From Bacteroidales bacterium (lineage in GTDB: Bacteria; Bacteroidota; Bacteroidia; Bacteroidales; F082), in the NCBI GenBank assembly GCA_024400295.1, contig JAKSNA010000018.1:1-55675 (forward strand): 55,675 nucleotides of DNA. Reading direction: 5' to 3'. Positions 16,319 to 25,545 of the stretch are shown here, in pieces (positions within the stretch are counted from its first letter, which is position 1; each line of letters begins with the position of its first letter). A program made the translations under genes and the position numbers. Below the pieces are notes generated by a model. It had not been told where the DNA came from and did no database searches. It worked only from the letters and a program-made list of their open reading frames with translations.

Positions 16319-18352
16319 ATGAAAACGATAAAAGTTACTCTACTGTTCATCGGCATGATATTCTGCACATTGGCGGCTGCACAAAAGCCAATGATTGAGG
16401 TGAGCAATGACAAAAAGAAAATAAATGTTCACGAGTTAGGTCTCCCGGAAAGCACGACACTAAATGATGTCCTGCAAATGTTGCCCGAACTGCTTTCGCG
16501 CCCGGCATCTTGGATGTATGAAAACTACGCGATTGAAATCAACGGTATTGACGTCGGTGACGCAAGAGACGCCGTGCTTTCTCAACTCCTAATTTCGGAC
16601 ATCAAGGATATTGAAGTCTCCGAGAACCCAATATCAAGTTATCAGAATAACGGTGAAGGCGGGTCAATAAGCATCAATCTCATCGACCTTGAAGATAACG
16701 GCAAAGTCACCGGAAGCGTTTCATTGGGAGCAAGTTATCCGTTGGACATCTCCCCAAGTCTTAACGTGGGTTACAAGAAAGGTAAATTCTCAATCCAGGC
16801 CTTGGCTATCGCCGAAGCTTTCAACCAGAACAACATCGTCAAAAACATTGACGACGAAGCTGGCAACAAAAACACGTCAGAATCAAGCGATTACAAATTT
16901 GCAACAGAACTGGCCATGGTCAAGATGGTCTATAACCCGACGGCGAACAACGAATTTACACTGTCATTGTCGGAAAACTGGAGAAAAGAAGAAAACATAA
17001 AAAATGTAGAAAAAACCATCTCAAATACAGGACTGTTAACATCAAGGTATTTTGACGAGAAAAAACTCACCAATATTTTTGCAAGACTCGAGTACAACCA
17101 TTATTTCGGTTCTGCATCGAAACCAAAAAGCGAGAAGTCGAGGCTGAAGTTCGAGACTACCATGACGTATAGGCCGACCAAAGAGTTGAACAAATGTGAG
17201 GAGTTTTATTCTTTTAATGATGATGACAATTTCAAAAGCATAGCAGGCAAGCTCGAATATCTGCTTCCGCTTGCGAGACAAGTCCGCTCCGACAAGATGG
17301 ATTTGAAAATAGGAACAAACTTCAATATAGGCAATTCAAATGACGACAGCGACCTCAATATTACCGGCATCACACGATATAAAAATGTTTTGGACACAAA
17401 AGAACCAACGCCTTTCCTTTTAGACACGAAAGAATTAACGACTTTCCTTTCACCGTATTTTCAGGCAGAATACATCAATGACAAGCTGTCATTCAAAGGG
17501 ATATTCGAATACCAATACTATAAGTATGACGTGAAAAGCGACAACCCACATCAGCTCATGCAAATTCAGGACCATAACGACAAGTATCAGACCCACAACA
17601 GGGCGTTTACCGGCAAGTTGATGATCGGCTACAGATTCGCGCCCAACCAAACAATCCGCCTGATAGCAGACAGAAAAATCAAACGTCCTTCGAGCAGCCA
17701 GATTTACCCCTACTTGGTCTTAAGTCCGAAAGACCTCGTCTTCATAAAGGGAAATCCTGATTTGAAACCAATTCTTTCCCATGAAATAACCATTGATTAC
17801 ATAACGGAAGTTGACAACATCACCAATTCCGTGATGATGAATGTCGGGTTCAGCTTCATTCAAGTCAATGATGTGATTGAAAAGAGCAAAGAACAGTTAC
17901 TGTCATTTTTTGCGTTCGATGAGTATTACACATTCCTAAACAACGGTGACAACTACATTACAAAAACAAACTTCATGATGTTTTACAAGAGGAAGGTCTT
18001 CTCAATTCTTTTCACCGCCAATGTGTTCAACAATATCGGCAGCAAAGACTATACTTCGTCCAACCATTACACATATTTCAACTCAATGATCAGTCCGACA
18101 TTCAGATTCAAATACGGATGGAATTTCACGACAAGCCTGACGTACAACAGCAATGTCATCAAATCAAATGAAACATTGGGCAACAACCTTTTCGTCGGCA
18201 TAGTGTTGACCAAAAATTTAAACAGATTCGACATCGGCGCTACCGCAAATATTTCCTTGTTGAAAAACACCAAGGATTTCAACGACAAGGTCACAACCAC
18301 ATATAATGCCATAACCAACATTTTCGGAGTTGGATGCAAGTATCGGTTTTAG
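16319..18352 (+). CDS. TonB-dependent-receptor-like outer-membrane beta-barrel protein
   Basis: 677 residues from ATG 16319; the TTG two codons earlier is less likely. Signal peptide about 1-22 (ending AAAQ). A short plug-like domain follows (STTLNDVLQMLPELL..., closing with NNGEGGSISINL), then a barrel of alternating aromatic strands ending in GVGCKYRF with a terminal Phe. No N-terminal carboxypeptidase-like domain is present, so it matches the short outer-membrane barrel-3 type rather than SusC. No SusD partner follows. The ligand is unknown. It lies 81 bases after rho on the same strand. Confidence 0.82.
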   Translation: MKTIKVTLLFIGMIFCTLAAAQKPMIEVSNDKKKINVHELGLPESTTLNDVLQMLPELLSRPASWMYENYAIEINGIDVGDARDAVLSQLLISDIKDIEVSENPISSYQNNGEGGSISINLIDLEDNGKVTGSVSLGASYPLDISPSLNVGYKKGKFSIQALAIAEAFNQNNIVKNIDDEAGNKNTSESSDYKFATELAMVKMVYNPTANNEFTLSLSENWRKEENIKNVEKTISNTGLLTSRYFDEKKLTNIFARLEYNHYFGSASKPKSEKSRLKFETTMTYRPTKELNKCEEFYSFNDDDNFKSIAGKLEYLLPLARQVRSDKMDLKIGTNFNIGNSNDDSDLNITGITRYKNVLDTKEPTPFLLDTKELTTFLSPYFQAEYINDKLSFKGIFEYQYYKYDVKSDNPHQLMQIQDHNDKYQTHNRAFTGKLMIGYRFAPNQTIRLIADRKIKRPSSSQIYPYLVLSPKDLVFIKGNPDLKPILSHEITIDYITEVDNITNSVMMNVGFSFIQVNDVIEKSKEQLLSFFAFDEYYTFLNNGDNYITKTNFMMFYKRKVFSILFTANVFNNIGSKDYTSSNHYTYFNSMISPTFRFKYGWNFTTSLTYNSNVIKSNETLGNNLFVGIVLTKNLNRFDIGATANISLLKNTKDFNDKVTTTYNAITNIFGVGCKYRF

Positions 18353-18410
18353 AACACAGACGTTGGGAAATAAAATTTGAGAAAAATATTGTGCAGTGTG
18401 CTTTTTTAAT

Positions 18411-18419
18411 TAATTTTGC
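18411..18419 (+). promoter_or_regulatory. -7 element (TAATTTTGC) of the Na/Pi transporter gene
   Basis: Plus strand TAATTTTGCACC lies about 80 bases before the ATG at 18500. Confidence 0.6.
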
Positions 18420-18435
18420 ACCTCGTTGATGATTT

Positions 18436-18456
18436 ATGTTATGTCAAACATAACAT
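18436..18456 (+). promoter_or_regulatory. Perfect 8-bp inverted repeat in the leader of the Na/Pi gene
   Basis: ATGTTATG-TCAAA-CATAACAT lies between the -7 element and the start codon. A related GTAACATAAC occurs at 18473-18482. This may be an operator or an RNA hairpin; there is no T-run. Confidence 0.5.
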
Positions 18457-18499
18457 CATTGGAAAACAAATCGTAACATAACGGCTACTTCAAATTATT

Positions 18500-20221
18500 A
18501 TGACGTTTTTCCTTTTTTTGAAGCTATTAGGTTGCCTTGCTCTTCTCATGTACGGCATGAAGACCATGAGTGAAGGCTTGCAGAAACTCAGCGGAAGCCA
18601 TCTCCGCAACATCATGGGAACAATGACCAAGAACCGTTTCACGGGGCTGCTTACCGGAGTTTTCGTCACAGCGACCGTTCAATCCTCCACCGCGACAACC
18701 GTGATGACGGTCAGCTTCGTCAATGCGGGGCTTCTCACCCTGGCACAGGCCATTTCGGTCATCATGGGAGCAAACATCGGCACGACGGTAACAGCTTGGA
18801 TCATGTCGGTGTTCGGATTTCAGATGAACATGAGTAACGTGGTCTTCCCTCTTTTCGCGGTTGCAATAGTCTTGCTGTTCCAGAAGAAACCTACCGGTAA
18901 GTCATTCGGTGAGTTCATTTTCGGGTTCTCATTCATGTTCCTCGGTCTCTGTACATTACGTGAAAACGCCATCGCGATGGACCTTCCGGGCAATGCCGCT
19001 GTCATTAACTTCTTTGAAAAAACCGGACAATGGGGATTCGCGTCAACGTTGCTGTATCTGCTTGTAGGAAGCATTCTGACAATGTGCGTACAGTCGTCGG
19101 CGGCGATAATGGCAATAACGCTCATATTATGTTCAAGCGGCGTACTCCCTATCTATCAAGGCATTGCGCTTGTCATGGGTGAAAACATCGGAACGACAGT
19201 GACATCAAACATCGCCGCATTGAGTGCCTCGACGAATGCACGGAGGGCGGCTTTGGCACATATGGTCTTCAATGTGTTCGGCGTCATCTGGGTGTTGTTG
19301 GTCTTCAAGCCGTTTGTCAACATGGTCTGCGGATTCGTCGGATTCGACCCGAACCCAGACTACGTACCTCAGTCGGAAGCCGAGATCGCGGAGAGACAAG
19401 TTACAGTCACATACGCCCTGTCTGCGTTCCACACCGCTTTCAACGTCTGCAACGTTTTGATTCTAATATGGTTCATCAAGCCTATCGAGAAAATTGTATG
19501 CCGTTTCATAAAGCAAAAAGAGGAAGACGAAGACTCACGCCTGAAGTTCATCTCAAGCGGCATCATGTCAACAGCCGAGCTTTCGATTCTCGAAGCCCAG
19601 AAGGAGATAAGCCTCTTCAGCGCACGCACGAAGAAGATGTTCGGCTTCGTCCCCACCCTGCTCTTTGACACCAAGAATGAGGAGGATTTCAGCAAGCTAT
19701 ATACAAGAATTGAGAAATACGAGAGCATTTCCGACAACATGGAAATTGAAATCGCAAATTATCTGAACAAGGTGACAGAAGGCCGCCTGAGCGCGGAGAG
19801 CAAGACCGACATCCGCTACATGCTCCGCGAAGTCGGCGAACTGGAAAGCATCGGCGACAGCTGCTTCAACCTTGCACGCACCATCAAACGCAAACATGCC
19901 GCCAACGAACATTTCACCACCGAACAGAAAGATCACATCAGACACATGTTCGAGCTGTGCGACAAGGCGCTGACACACATGCAGAAAGTGCTTGACGATG
20001 ACCAGAAAAAAATCGACATCAACGAGTCGCTTAACATCGAGAATGAGATTGACAACTACCGCTCGCAGCTGAAAGACGCCAATCTGACCGACATCAACGA
20101 ACACCGTTACAATTACCAGGCCGGCGTTCAATACATGGACATTGTATGCGAATGCGAGAGACTCGGCGACTATGTCATCAACGTCGTTGAGGCACACGCG
20201 CACAAAAAACTCACATCATAG
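18500..20221 (+). CDS. Na/Pi cotransporter family protein with PhoU-like domain
   Basis: 573 residues. The membrane half (about 1-330) carries the two inverted Na/Pi repeats with the paired signatures TVQSSTATTVMTV and CVQSSAAIMAITL, and the GANIGTT/GENIGTT motifs. The C-terminal half (about 350-560) is a helical PhoU-like domain with acidic ExxxD patches (ELESIGDSC, CECERLGDYV). It imports phosphate with sodium, or possibly exports it as proposed for some homologues; PhoU domains tune the flux. The gene has its own promoter and a palindromic leader. The hybrid cluster protein gene follows 54 bases later. Confidence 0.92.
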   Translation: MTFFLFLKLLGCLALLMYGMKTMSEGLQKLSGSHLRNIMGTMTKNRFTGLLTGVFVTATVQSSTATTVMTVSFVNAGLLTLAQAISVIMGANIGTTVTAWIMSVFGFQMNMSNVVFPLFAVAIVLLFQKKPTGKSFGEFIFGFSFMFLGLCTLRENAIAMDLPGNAAVINFFEKTGQWGFASTLLYLLVGSILTMCVQSSAAIMAITLILCSSGVLPIYQGIALVMGENIGTTVTSNIAALSASTNARRAALAHMVFNVFGVIWVLLVFKPFVNMVCGFVGFDPNPDYVPQSEAEIAERQVTVTYALSAFHTAFNVCNVLILIWFIKPIEKIVCRFIKQKEEDEDSRLKFISSGIMSTAELSILEAQKEISLFSARTKKMFGFVPTLLFDTKNEEDFSKLYTRIEKYESISDNMEIEIANYLNKVTEGRLSAESKTDIRYMLREVGELESIGDSCFNLARTIKRKHAANEHFTTEQKDHIRHMFELCDKALTHMQKVLDDDQKKIDINESLNIENEIDNYRSQLKDANLTDINEHRYNYQAGVQYMDIVCECERLGDYVINVVEAHAHKKLTS

Positions 20222-20275
20222 CAAACTTTTTCGTTCATCGTGTGTTTTGTTTTCAAACAACCAACAATACACATC

Positions 20276-21925
20276 ATGAACGAAAAAATGTTTTGTTTCC
20301 AATGTCAGGAAACAGCCAAAGGCACGGGCTGCACGCTCAAGGGCGTATGCGGCAAGGAAGCGACAACCTCTGCTATGATGGACATGCTACTATTCTCTGT
20401 CAGAGGGCTTTGCATAGCAACAAGCATGTTGCGTGAAAAAGAAATCGAGATTCCGGAAGAAGTTGACCGATTTGTCATCGACGCACTTTTCACAACCATC
20501 ACCAATGCGAATTTCGATGAACAGACAATCCAGCACAAGGCAGAGAAAGGCTTCAGACTCCGCGATTCTATGATCAAGGAAGCAACCAAGCATGGCGTAA
20601 AAGTACCCGGCTTTGATGAAACAATGTATTCCGGAAAATCAGATGACTTTTACAAGAAATCCGTTGATGTCGGCGTACTCAGAGAAGAGCGCGAAGACAT
20701 CCGCTCGCTCAAAGAGTTGATAATGTATGGATTAAAAGGCATTTCAGCGTATCTCGACCACGCCCTGAATCTCGGTTTCAAAAGCCGTGAAAGTTGCGCC
20801 TTCATCCAGAACACCATTGCCGCAATCACGGTGAAAGACCTTGATATGACACAGTTGATAATGCTTGTCTTGGAGACAGGCAGCTATGGCTTCAAATCGA
20901 TGGAACTTCTTGACGAGGCAAACACCAAGACATTCGGGTATCCGGAAGCATCGTATGTCAACATCGGAACGATGAAGAGACACGCGATCCTTGTTTCAGG
21001 CCACGACCTCAAAGACCTTGAGATGCTGCTTGAGCAGACAAAAGGCATCGGCATCGATGTTTACACGCACGGTGAGATGCTTCCGGCCAACGCCTATCCT
21101 CTGTTCAAGAAATACCCGCATCTCGTGGGCAATTACGGCAACGCGTGGTGGAGGCAGAAGGAAGAGTTTGAGAAGTTCAACGGCCCGATACTGATGACGA
21201 CAAACTGCATTGTGCCCCCGCCGCCAAAAGCAAATTACGTAAAACGCATGTTCACGACGAACTCGGCAGGCTATCCAGGCTGCAAACACATCGAAGCCGA
21301 CGAGAAAGGCTGGAAAGACTTCTCCGACCTTATCAGACTTGCCTACATCTGTGAACCGCCGGAGCCAATCGATGAAGGCACTGTAACCATCGGATTCGCG
21401 CATCATCAGATTATCAAACTCGGCGATGAAGTCCTGAAAGCGATCAAAAGTGGCAAAATCCGCAAGTTCGTTGTCATGGCGGGCTGTGACGGCAGGATGA
21501 AAGATCGCGAATACTACACTGAATTTGCAAAGGCAGTCCCGGACGATGTCGTCATCCTTACGGCAGGATGCGCAAAATACCGTTACAACAAACTCAACCT
21601 CGGCATGATCGGCGACATCCCGAAAGTCCTTGATGCCGGGCAGTGCAACGACACCTACTCGTTGATAATGACGGCCTTGTGGCTGAAGCAGAAACTTGGA
21701 GCCGATGACATCAACGATCTTCCCGTCGTTTTCAACATCGCATGGTATGAACAGAAAGCCGTCATCGTGCTTTTGGCACTTCTCTCATTGGGAATCAAGA
21801 ACATACACATCGGGCCGACACTGCCTGCATTCCTTTCGCCTAATGTCAGAAAAGTGCTGGTTGAGAAATTCAACCTCGGCACAATCAACAAAGTGGACGA
21901 TGACATAAAAGAAATGTTAGCATAA
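20276..21925 (+). CDS. hcp: Hybrid cluster protein (hydroxylamine reductase family)
   Basis: 549 residues from ATG 20276, the length of class I Hcp; a longer GTG frame has no support. The N-terminal cluster motif is C-x2-C-x8-C-x5-C (CFQCQETAKGTGCTLKGVC), as in anaerobes. Ligands of the hybrid Fe-S-O cluster fit the conserved segments VSGHDLKD, TTNCIV, NSAGYPGCKHI, TAGCAKYR and DAGQCNDTYS. It is a cytoplasmic nitric oxide or hydroxylamine reductase active under nitrosative stress. No hcr reductase follows. It shares a strand with the Na/Pi gene and has a short AT-rich tail region. Confidence 0.96.
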   Translation: MNEKMFCFQCQETAKGTGCTLKGVCGKEATTSAMMDMLLFSVRGLCIATSMLREKEIEIPEEVDRFVIDALFTTITNANFDEQTIQHKAEKGFRLRDSMIKEATKHGVKVPGFDETMYSGKSDDFYKKSVDVGVLREEREDIRSLKELIMYGLKGISAYLDHALNLGFKSRESCAFIQNTIAAITVKDLDMTQLIMLVLETGSYGFKSMELLDEANTKTFGYPEASYVNIGTMKRHAILVSGHDLKDLEMLLEQTKGIGIDVYTHGEMLPANAYPLFKKYPHLVGNYGNAWWRQKEEFEKFNGPILMTTNCIVPPPPKANYVKRMFTTNSAGYPGCKHIEADEKGWKDFSDLIRLAYICEPPEPIDEGTVTIGFAHHQIIKLGDEVLKAIKSGKIRKFVVMAGCDGRMKDREYYTEFAKAVPDDVVILTAGCAKYRYNKLNLGMIGDIPKVLDAGQCNDTYSLIMTALWLKQKLGADDINDLPVVFNIAWYEQKAVIVLLALLSLGIKNIHIGPTLPAFLSPNVRKVLVEKFNLGTINKVDDDIKEMLA

Positions 21926-22009
21926 CACGGTGAAAATCAACACGAAAGACCAATGCAAAAAATTTAAATATTTTTCAAGAAAAAAAATAACAAATTCAAA
22001 CATTAATGT

Positions 22010-22018
22010 TATATTTGC
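22010..22018 (+). promoter_or_regulatory. -7 element (TATATTTGC) of the nfeD-stomatin operon
   Basis: Plus strand TATATTTGC lies 27 bases before the nfeD ATG at 22045. Confidence 0.6.
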
Positions 22019-22044
22019 AAAATTTAAATTTAAAATTCAAAGAT

Positions 22045-22479
22045 ATGACAATTTGGCAAATATGGCTGATAGTAGCATTGGTCTTCGTTATCATTGAGAT
22101 TTTCACGAGCGGTTTTGCAGTAGCTTGTTTTTCAGTAGGATGCGTTTTCGGTTCAATCCTTGACGCTTGTCACCTTTCAACGACATGGCAGTTCCTCGGC
22201 TTTGCTGTGGGAACTTTCCTTGCATTTGTACTTGTGCGTCCTTTTGTCATTAAATATTTGGACAAAAAGACCAACAGCAACAACATCAAGACTAACGTTG
22301 ATGAAATCATCGGCAGAAACGCCGTTGTCACCGAGCGCATTGAAAGTGAATGTTTTGGCCGTGTTAAGATTGATGGCGATGACTGGAAGGCACAGATGGA
22401 GGACGGCACATCAGCCGAAGTTGGCGAAAAGTTGAAAGTCGCCTCTCAGGAAAGCGTCATTCTGACAATGAAAAGATAG
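22045..22479 (+). CDS. Short NfeD-family membrane protein
   Basis: 144 residues from ATG 22045 (MTIWQIWLIVALV), matching the usual start of short NfeD proteins. Two to three membrane helices (about 5-27, 28-45 and 50-72) precede a soluble OB-fold domain (about 85-144, VDEIIGRNAVVTERI..., EKLKVASQES). No serine protease domain is present, so it is the NfeD1b type. Short NfeD proteins pair with stomatin-like SPFH proteins, and the next gene, 40 bases on, is one. The pair probably organises membrane microdomains. Confidence 0.9.
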   Translation: MTIWQIWLIVALVFVIIEIFTSGFAVACFSVGCVFGSILDACHLSTTWQFLGFAVGTFLAFVLVRPFVIKYLDKKTNSNNIKTNVDEIIGRNAVVTERIESECFGRVKIDGDDWKAQMEDGTSAEVGEKLKVASQESVILTMKR

Positions 22480-22519
22480 GAATAACATTTACAAAATTAA
22501 TAACTAAAATTTCAGAATC

Positions 22520-23488
22520 ATGATTTGGGTAGTAGTAGTAATCGCTGCGATAGTGGTGATTTTCGCATTAGCCGGACTTAAAGTCGTCCCGCAGTCAGAA
22601 ACAAGAGTAATTGAACGCCTCGGCAAGTTCCACAAGGTGCTTCCAGCCGGACTTAACATCATCTGGCCTATCATCGACCGTCCGAAGATAATCACGACGA
22701 GAAGGGTCGAGAACGGATATCAGGGCCGTCAGATTGTGCGAATGAGCGAGACGGCAAAGATAGACCTCAGAGAACAGGTTTATGACTTCCCGAAACAGAA
22801 TGTCATCACCAAAGATAATGTCACGACAGAAATCAACGCATTGCTGTATTTCCAGATCGTTGACCCGATAAAGTCGGTGTATGAGATTGACAATCTGCCG
22901 AATGCAATTGAAAAACTGACACAGACCACGCTGCGTAACGTCATCGGCGAGCTGGAACTCGATGAGACATTGACCTCACGTGACACCATCAACGCAAAGC
23001 TTCGTGCCGTCCTCGACGATGCCACAAACAAATGGGGCGTGAAAGTCAACCGCGTTGAATTGCAAGACATCACGCCTCCTGAGACAGTGCGTCAGGCCAT
23101 GGAGAAACAGATGCAGGCAGAACGCAACCGCCGTGCTGAAATTTTGAAAGCCGAAGGTGAGAAGGCATCGGCGATCCTTAATTCAGAAGGCGAAAAAACA
23201 TCGGCCATCAACAAAGCTGAAGCCGAGAAACAGTCAACATTGCTGAAGGCGGAAGGTGTCGCCAAAGCAAAGATCATGCAGGCGGAAGCTGAGGCACAGG
23301 CGATCAGCCTCGTGGCGGAAGCCATCAAAGCCACAAAGACCGACCCCGCATCATATCTGCTCGCAACAAAATACATCGAGACACTGAAGGAAATGACAAG
23401 CGGCAAAGACAACAAGACAGTCTATCTGCCATACGAAGCCACGAACCTGCTCGGTTCAATAGGCGGAATAAAGGAGATTTTCAAATAG
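22520..23488 (+). CDS. SPFH/stomatin-like membrane protein (QmcA-type)
   Basis: 322 residues. One N-terminal membrane helix (about 2-19) is followed by the SPFH/Band 7 domain (VVPQSETRVIERLGKFHKVLPAGLN..., ITKDNVTTEINALLYFQI) and a long Ala/Glu-rich coiled coil (about 195-265, repeated KAEGEKASAI-type units), then a short C-terminal tail. Such proteins oligomerise into membrane scaffolds and may control proteases such as FtsH. It is paired with the NfeD gene just upstream, and a strong intrinsic terminator follows. Confidence 0.95.
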   Translation: MIWVVVVIAAIVVIFALAGLKVVPQSETRVIERLGKFHKVLPAGLNIIWPIIDRPKIITTRRVENGYQGRQIVRMSETAKIDLREQVYDFPKQNVITKDNVTTEINALLYFQIVDPIKSVYEIDNLPNAIEKLTQTTLRNVIGELELDETLTSRDTINAKLRAVLDDATNKWGVKVNRVELQDITPPETVRQAMEKQMQAERNRRAEILKAEGEKASAILNSEGEKTSAINKAEAEKQSTLLKAEGVAKAKIMQAEAEAQAISLVAEAIKATKTDPASYLLATKYIETLKEMTSGKDNKTVYLPYEATNLLGSIGGIKEIFK

Positions 23489-23503
23489 TTTTCAAAATAC
23501 CGC

Positions 23504-23546
23504 AAGACGACTCATTCAAAACAAAGAATGAGTCGTCTTGGTTTTT
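23504..23546 (+). terminator. Intrinsic terminator after the stomatin gene
   Basis: AAGACGACTCATTC (23504-23517) and GAATGAGTCGTCTT (23526-23539) form a perfect 14-bp stem with an 8-base loop, followed by GGTTTTTAT. It ends only 11 bases before the next ATG. Confidence 0.92.
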
Positions 23547-23557
23547 ATAAAATCATA

Positions 23558-24073
23558 ATGACAACAGTAAACCACGAATTATCAGAACGCCAACGCAAGG
23601 TCGTTGACAAACTCAATGAGTTGGACATCCCTTTTGACATTCATTTTCATCCGCCGATTCCGACGATAGAGGAAGCGATAAACTACTGGAAGGAATTCGA
23701 CTCCACGCATTGCAAGAACCTGTTTTTCCGCAATCACAAAGGTGACCGGCATTATCTCGTCATTTTCGAGTGTATGCAGCAGATGGCGATTCACGATCTG
23801 GAACATCGTCTCCATCAGGGCAAACTGAGCTTCGCGTCGGAGGCGAGGATGGACAAATACCTCGGTCTTAAACCAGGCAGCGTCTCCCCTTTCGGCATCA
23901 TCAACGACGTGGAACATCATGTGTATCTGTACATCGACAAAAACCTGCTCAATGCCGAACGGTTGAGTTTCCATCCAAATGACAACACGGCGACATGTGT
24001 CATCAAAAAAGACGATTTCATAAAATTCCTCGATGCGATGGGAAACGGCTACGAGTTCATTGAACTTTATTAG
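23558..24073 (+). CDS. YbaK/ProX-type aminoacyl-tRNA deacylase
   Basis: 171 residues from ATG 23558. It shows the YbaK/prolyl-tRNA editing fold: FDIHFHPPIPTIEEA, CKNLFFRNHKGDRHYLVI, the loop LGLKPGSVSPFGIIND (the GxxxP substrate loop) and HHVYLYIDK. Stand-alone members hydrolyse mischarged tRNAs such as Ala-tRNA(Pro). The start codon is only 11 bases after the T-run of a strong terminator, so transcription must start within or through that hairpin, or read-through supplies the message. The gene ends before a second terminator and the arginine deiminase promoter. Confidence 0.88.
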   Translation: MTTVNHELSERQRKVVDKLNELDIPFDIHFHPPIPTIEEAINYWKEFDSTHCKNLFFRNHKGDRHYLVIFECMQQMAIHDLEHRLHQGKLSFASEARMDKYLGLKPGSVSPFGIINDVEHHVYLYIDKNLLNAERLSFHPNDNTATCVIKKDDFIKFLDAMGNGYEFIELY

Positions 24074-24090
24074 TATTTTGTTTCCAGTTC

Positions 24091-24118
24091 AAACAAACGA
24101 AGAAAAAGTTTGTTTTTT
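24091..24118 (+). terminator. Intrinsic terminator after the deacylase gene
   Basis: AAACAAAC (24091-24098) and GTTTGTTT (24108-24115) form an 8-bp AT-rich stem with a 9-base loop, running into TTTTTT. Confidence 0.7.
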
Positions 24119-24142
24119 GATTGAAATCAAACCAATTTTTTG

Positions 24143-24180
24143 TAATTTTGCAACTTGAAATTTCGGGGATGAAAGTCCCC
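24143..24180 (+). promoter_or_regulatory. -7 element and leader hairpin of the arginine deiminase gene
   Basis: TAATTTTGC is at 24143-24151. The leader then holds a small hairpin, GGGGA-TGAAAG-TCCCC, at 24165-24180, 25 bases before the ATG. Confidence 0.6.
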
Positions 24181-24204
24181 TATTGTTGAACGAAAAAAGA
24201 TTTT

Positions 24205-25446
24205 ATGGATTATTTCCGATGTGTTAAGCCTTGCGTTGAATCAGAGATAGGAAAATTAGAATATGTCATATTGCATGCACCAGGTCGTGAGATTGAAAAT
24301 ATGACGCCTGAGAATGCACACAAATTCCTCTTCAGTGACATTTTGAATTATCAGGAAGCCCAAGAGAATTACAAGAACTTTGAAGGAACCTTGAACAAGG
24401 TTACTAATGTGTTGTATTTCAAGGATCTGCTTGTTGACATTCTAAAGAAAAAAGAAGTTAAGGAAGACCTCGTCAAGAGAATCTGCGAGAGGGAAAACCT
24501 TCAGTATTTCATTGAGTTATTCAATAAACTTGATGAGGAAGAGCTTGCGAGAGTCTTGATAGAGGGCTATGATAACAAAAATTTCTCGGAACGTTTCCTC
24601 TTCCCTCCCATCCCGAATCTGTTTTTCATGAGAGATGCTTCGTTCACGATGTATAACAACGTGATGATCAGCAGAATGGCCACAACTGTCCGTGACCGCG
24701 AGACGTTGATACTTGATGCCATTTTCAGAAATTCATCAATCATCGACACAAAGGTGACACATCCGATAGAATGCTACAGCATGAACGGCATCGGCTCTGT
24801 TGAAGGCGGCGATGTGGAGATAGCCCGTCACGATATCATATTGAGCGGCTGCGGCGCACGTACGAGCCGTGAGGGCATCGATGCCATGGTGGAGCACCTC
24901 AGATGCCTCGGCGGAGTACGTCATCTCATCATGCAGCAACTGCCGCTTGAGCCTGATTCATTCATCCATTTAGACATGGTGTTCACGTTGCTTGACAAAG
25001 ACCGTTGCATGGCATTCAAGCCTGTGATAATGAGCGACAAATTCAAGACAGTACATATTGAAGTGAAGGATCACGAATATACAAAGATTACCGAAGAGAC
25101 GAATCTCATTGATGCCCTGAGCAAACTCGGCATGGACCTTGAACCGGTTTTCTGTGGCGGTGACAACGAATATGCCGGAGCACGCGAGCAATGGCACAGC
25201 GGAGCCAACTTCTTCGCCTTCGCACCTGGCAAAGTCTTGGGTTACGCACGCAACTACAACACGATTAACGCATTAGGTCAGAACGGATTCACGATTCTTG
25301 ACGCGGCTGATGTCGCATCAGGAAAGAAAAACGTTGATGACTATCAGCGTTGCGTCGTGGCGTTCCAAGGCAATGAACTGTCACGTGGCGGCGGCGGTGC
25401 GAGATGTATGACGATGCCGCTGAAACGACAGAAAGTCGATTGGTAA
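24205..25446 (+). CDS. arcA: Arginine deiminase
   Basis: 413 residues, the normal size. The guanidino-modifying fold is shown by FFMRDASF (substrate-binding Asp), EGGDVEI, SFIHLDMVFT (catalytic His) and the C-terminal nucleophile Cys in GGGGARCMTMPL. It converts arginine to citrulline and ammonia in the cytoplasm, giving acid resistance and, with ornithine transcarbamylase and carbamate kinase, ATP. Those partner genes are not in the window. It has its own promoter and a strong terminator, so it is monocistronic here. It is distinct from secreted peptidyl-arginine deiminases, having no signal peptide. Confidence 0.95.
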   Translation: MDYFRCVKPCVESEIGKLEYVILHAPGREIENMTPENAHKFLFSDILNYQEAQENYKNFEGTLNKVTNVLYFKDLLVDILKKKEVKEDLVKRICERENLQYFIELFNKLDEEELARVLIEGYDNKNFSERFLFPPIPNLFFMRDASFTMYNNVMISRMATTVRDRETLILDAIFRNSSIIDTKVTHPIECYSMNGIGSVEGGDVEIARHDIILSGCGARTSREGIDAMVEHLRCLGGVRHLIMQQLPLEPDSFIHLDMVFTLLDKDRCMAFKPVIMSDKFKTVHIEVKDHEYTKITEETNLIDALSKLGMDLEPVFCGGDNEYAGAREQWHSGANFFAFAPGKVLGYARNYNTINALGQNGFTILDAADVASGKKNVDDYQRCVVAFQGNELSRGGGGARCMTMPLKRQKVDW

Positions 25447-25478
25447 GGAACTGAAATTTAATTTATAGTGATACTGGA

Positions 25479-25516
25479 AACAGAACGGATTTTGGAGGAA
25501 GTCCGTTCTGTTTTTT
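25479..25516 (+). terminator. Intrinsic terminator after arginine deiminase
   Basis: AACAGAACGGA (25479-25489) pairs with TCCGTTCTGTT (25502-25512), an 11-bp stem with a 12-base loop, followed by more T. Confidence 0.93.
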
Positions 25517-25545
25517 AAAGGATTTTGTTTTCCTGTTTATATGAT

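Noticed and set aside
19697..20203. 168-residue minus-strand ORF within the Na/Pi-PhoU gene
   Set aside because: It is a shadow of the coding strand with a biased Val/Phe/Asp composition and no motifs.
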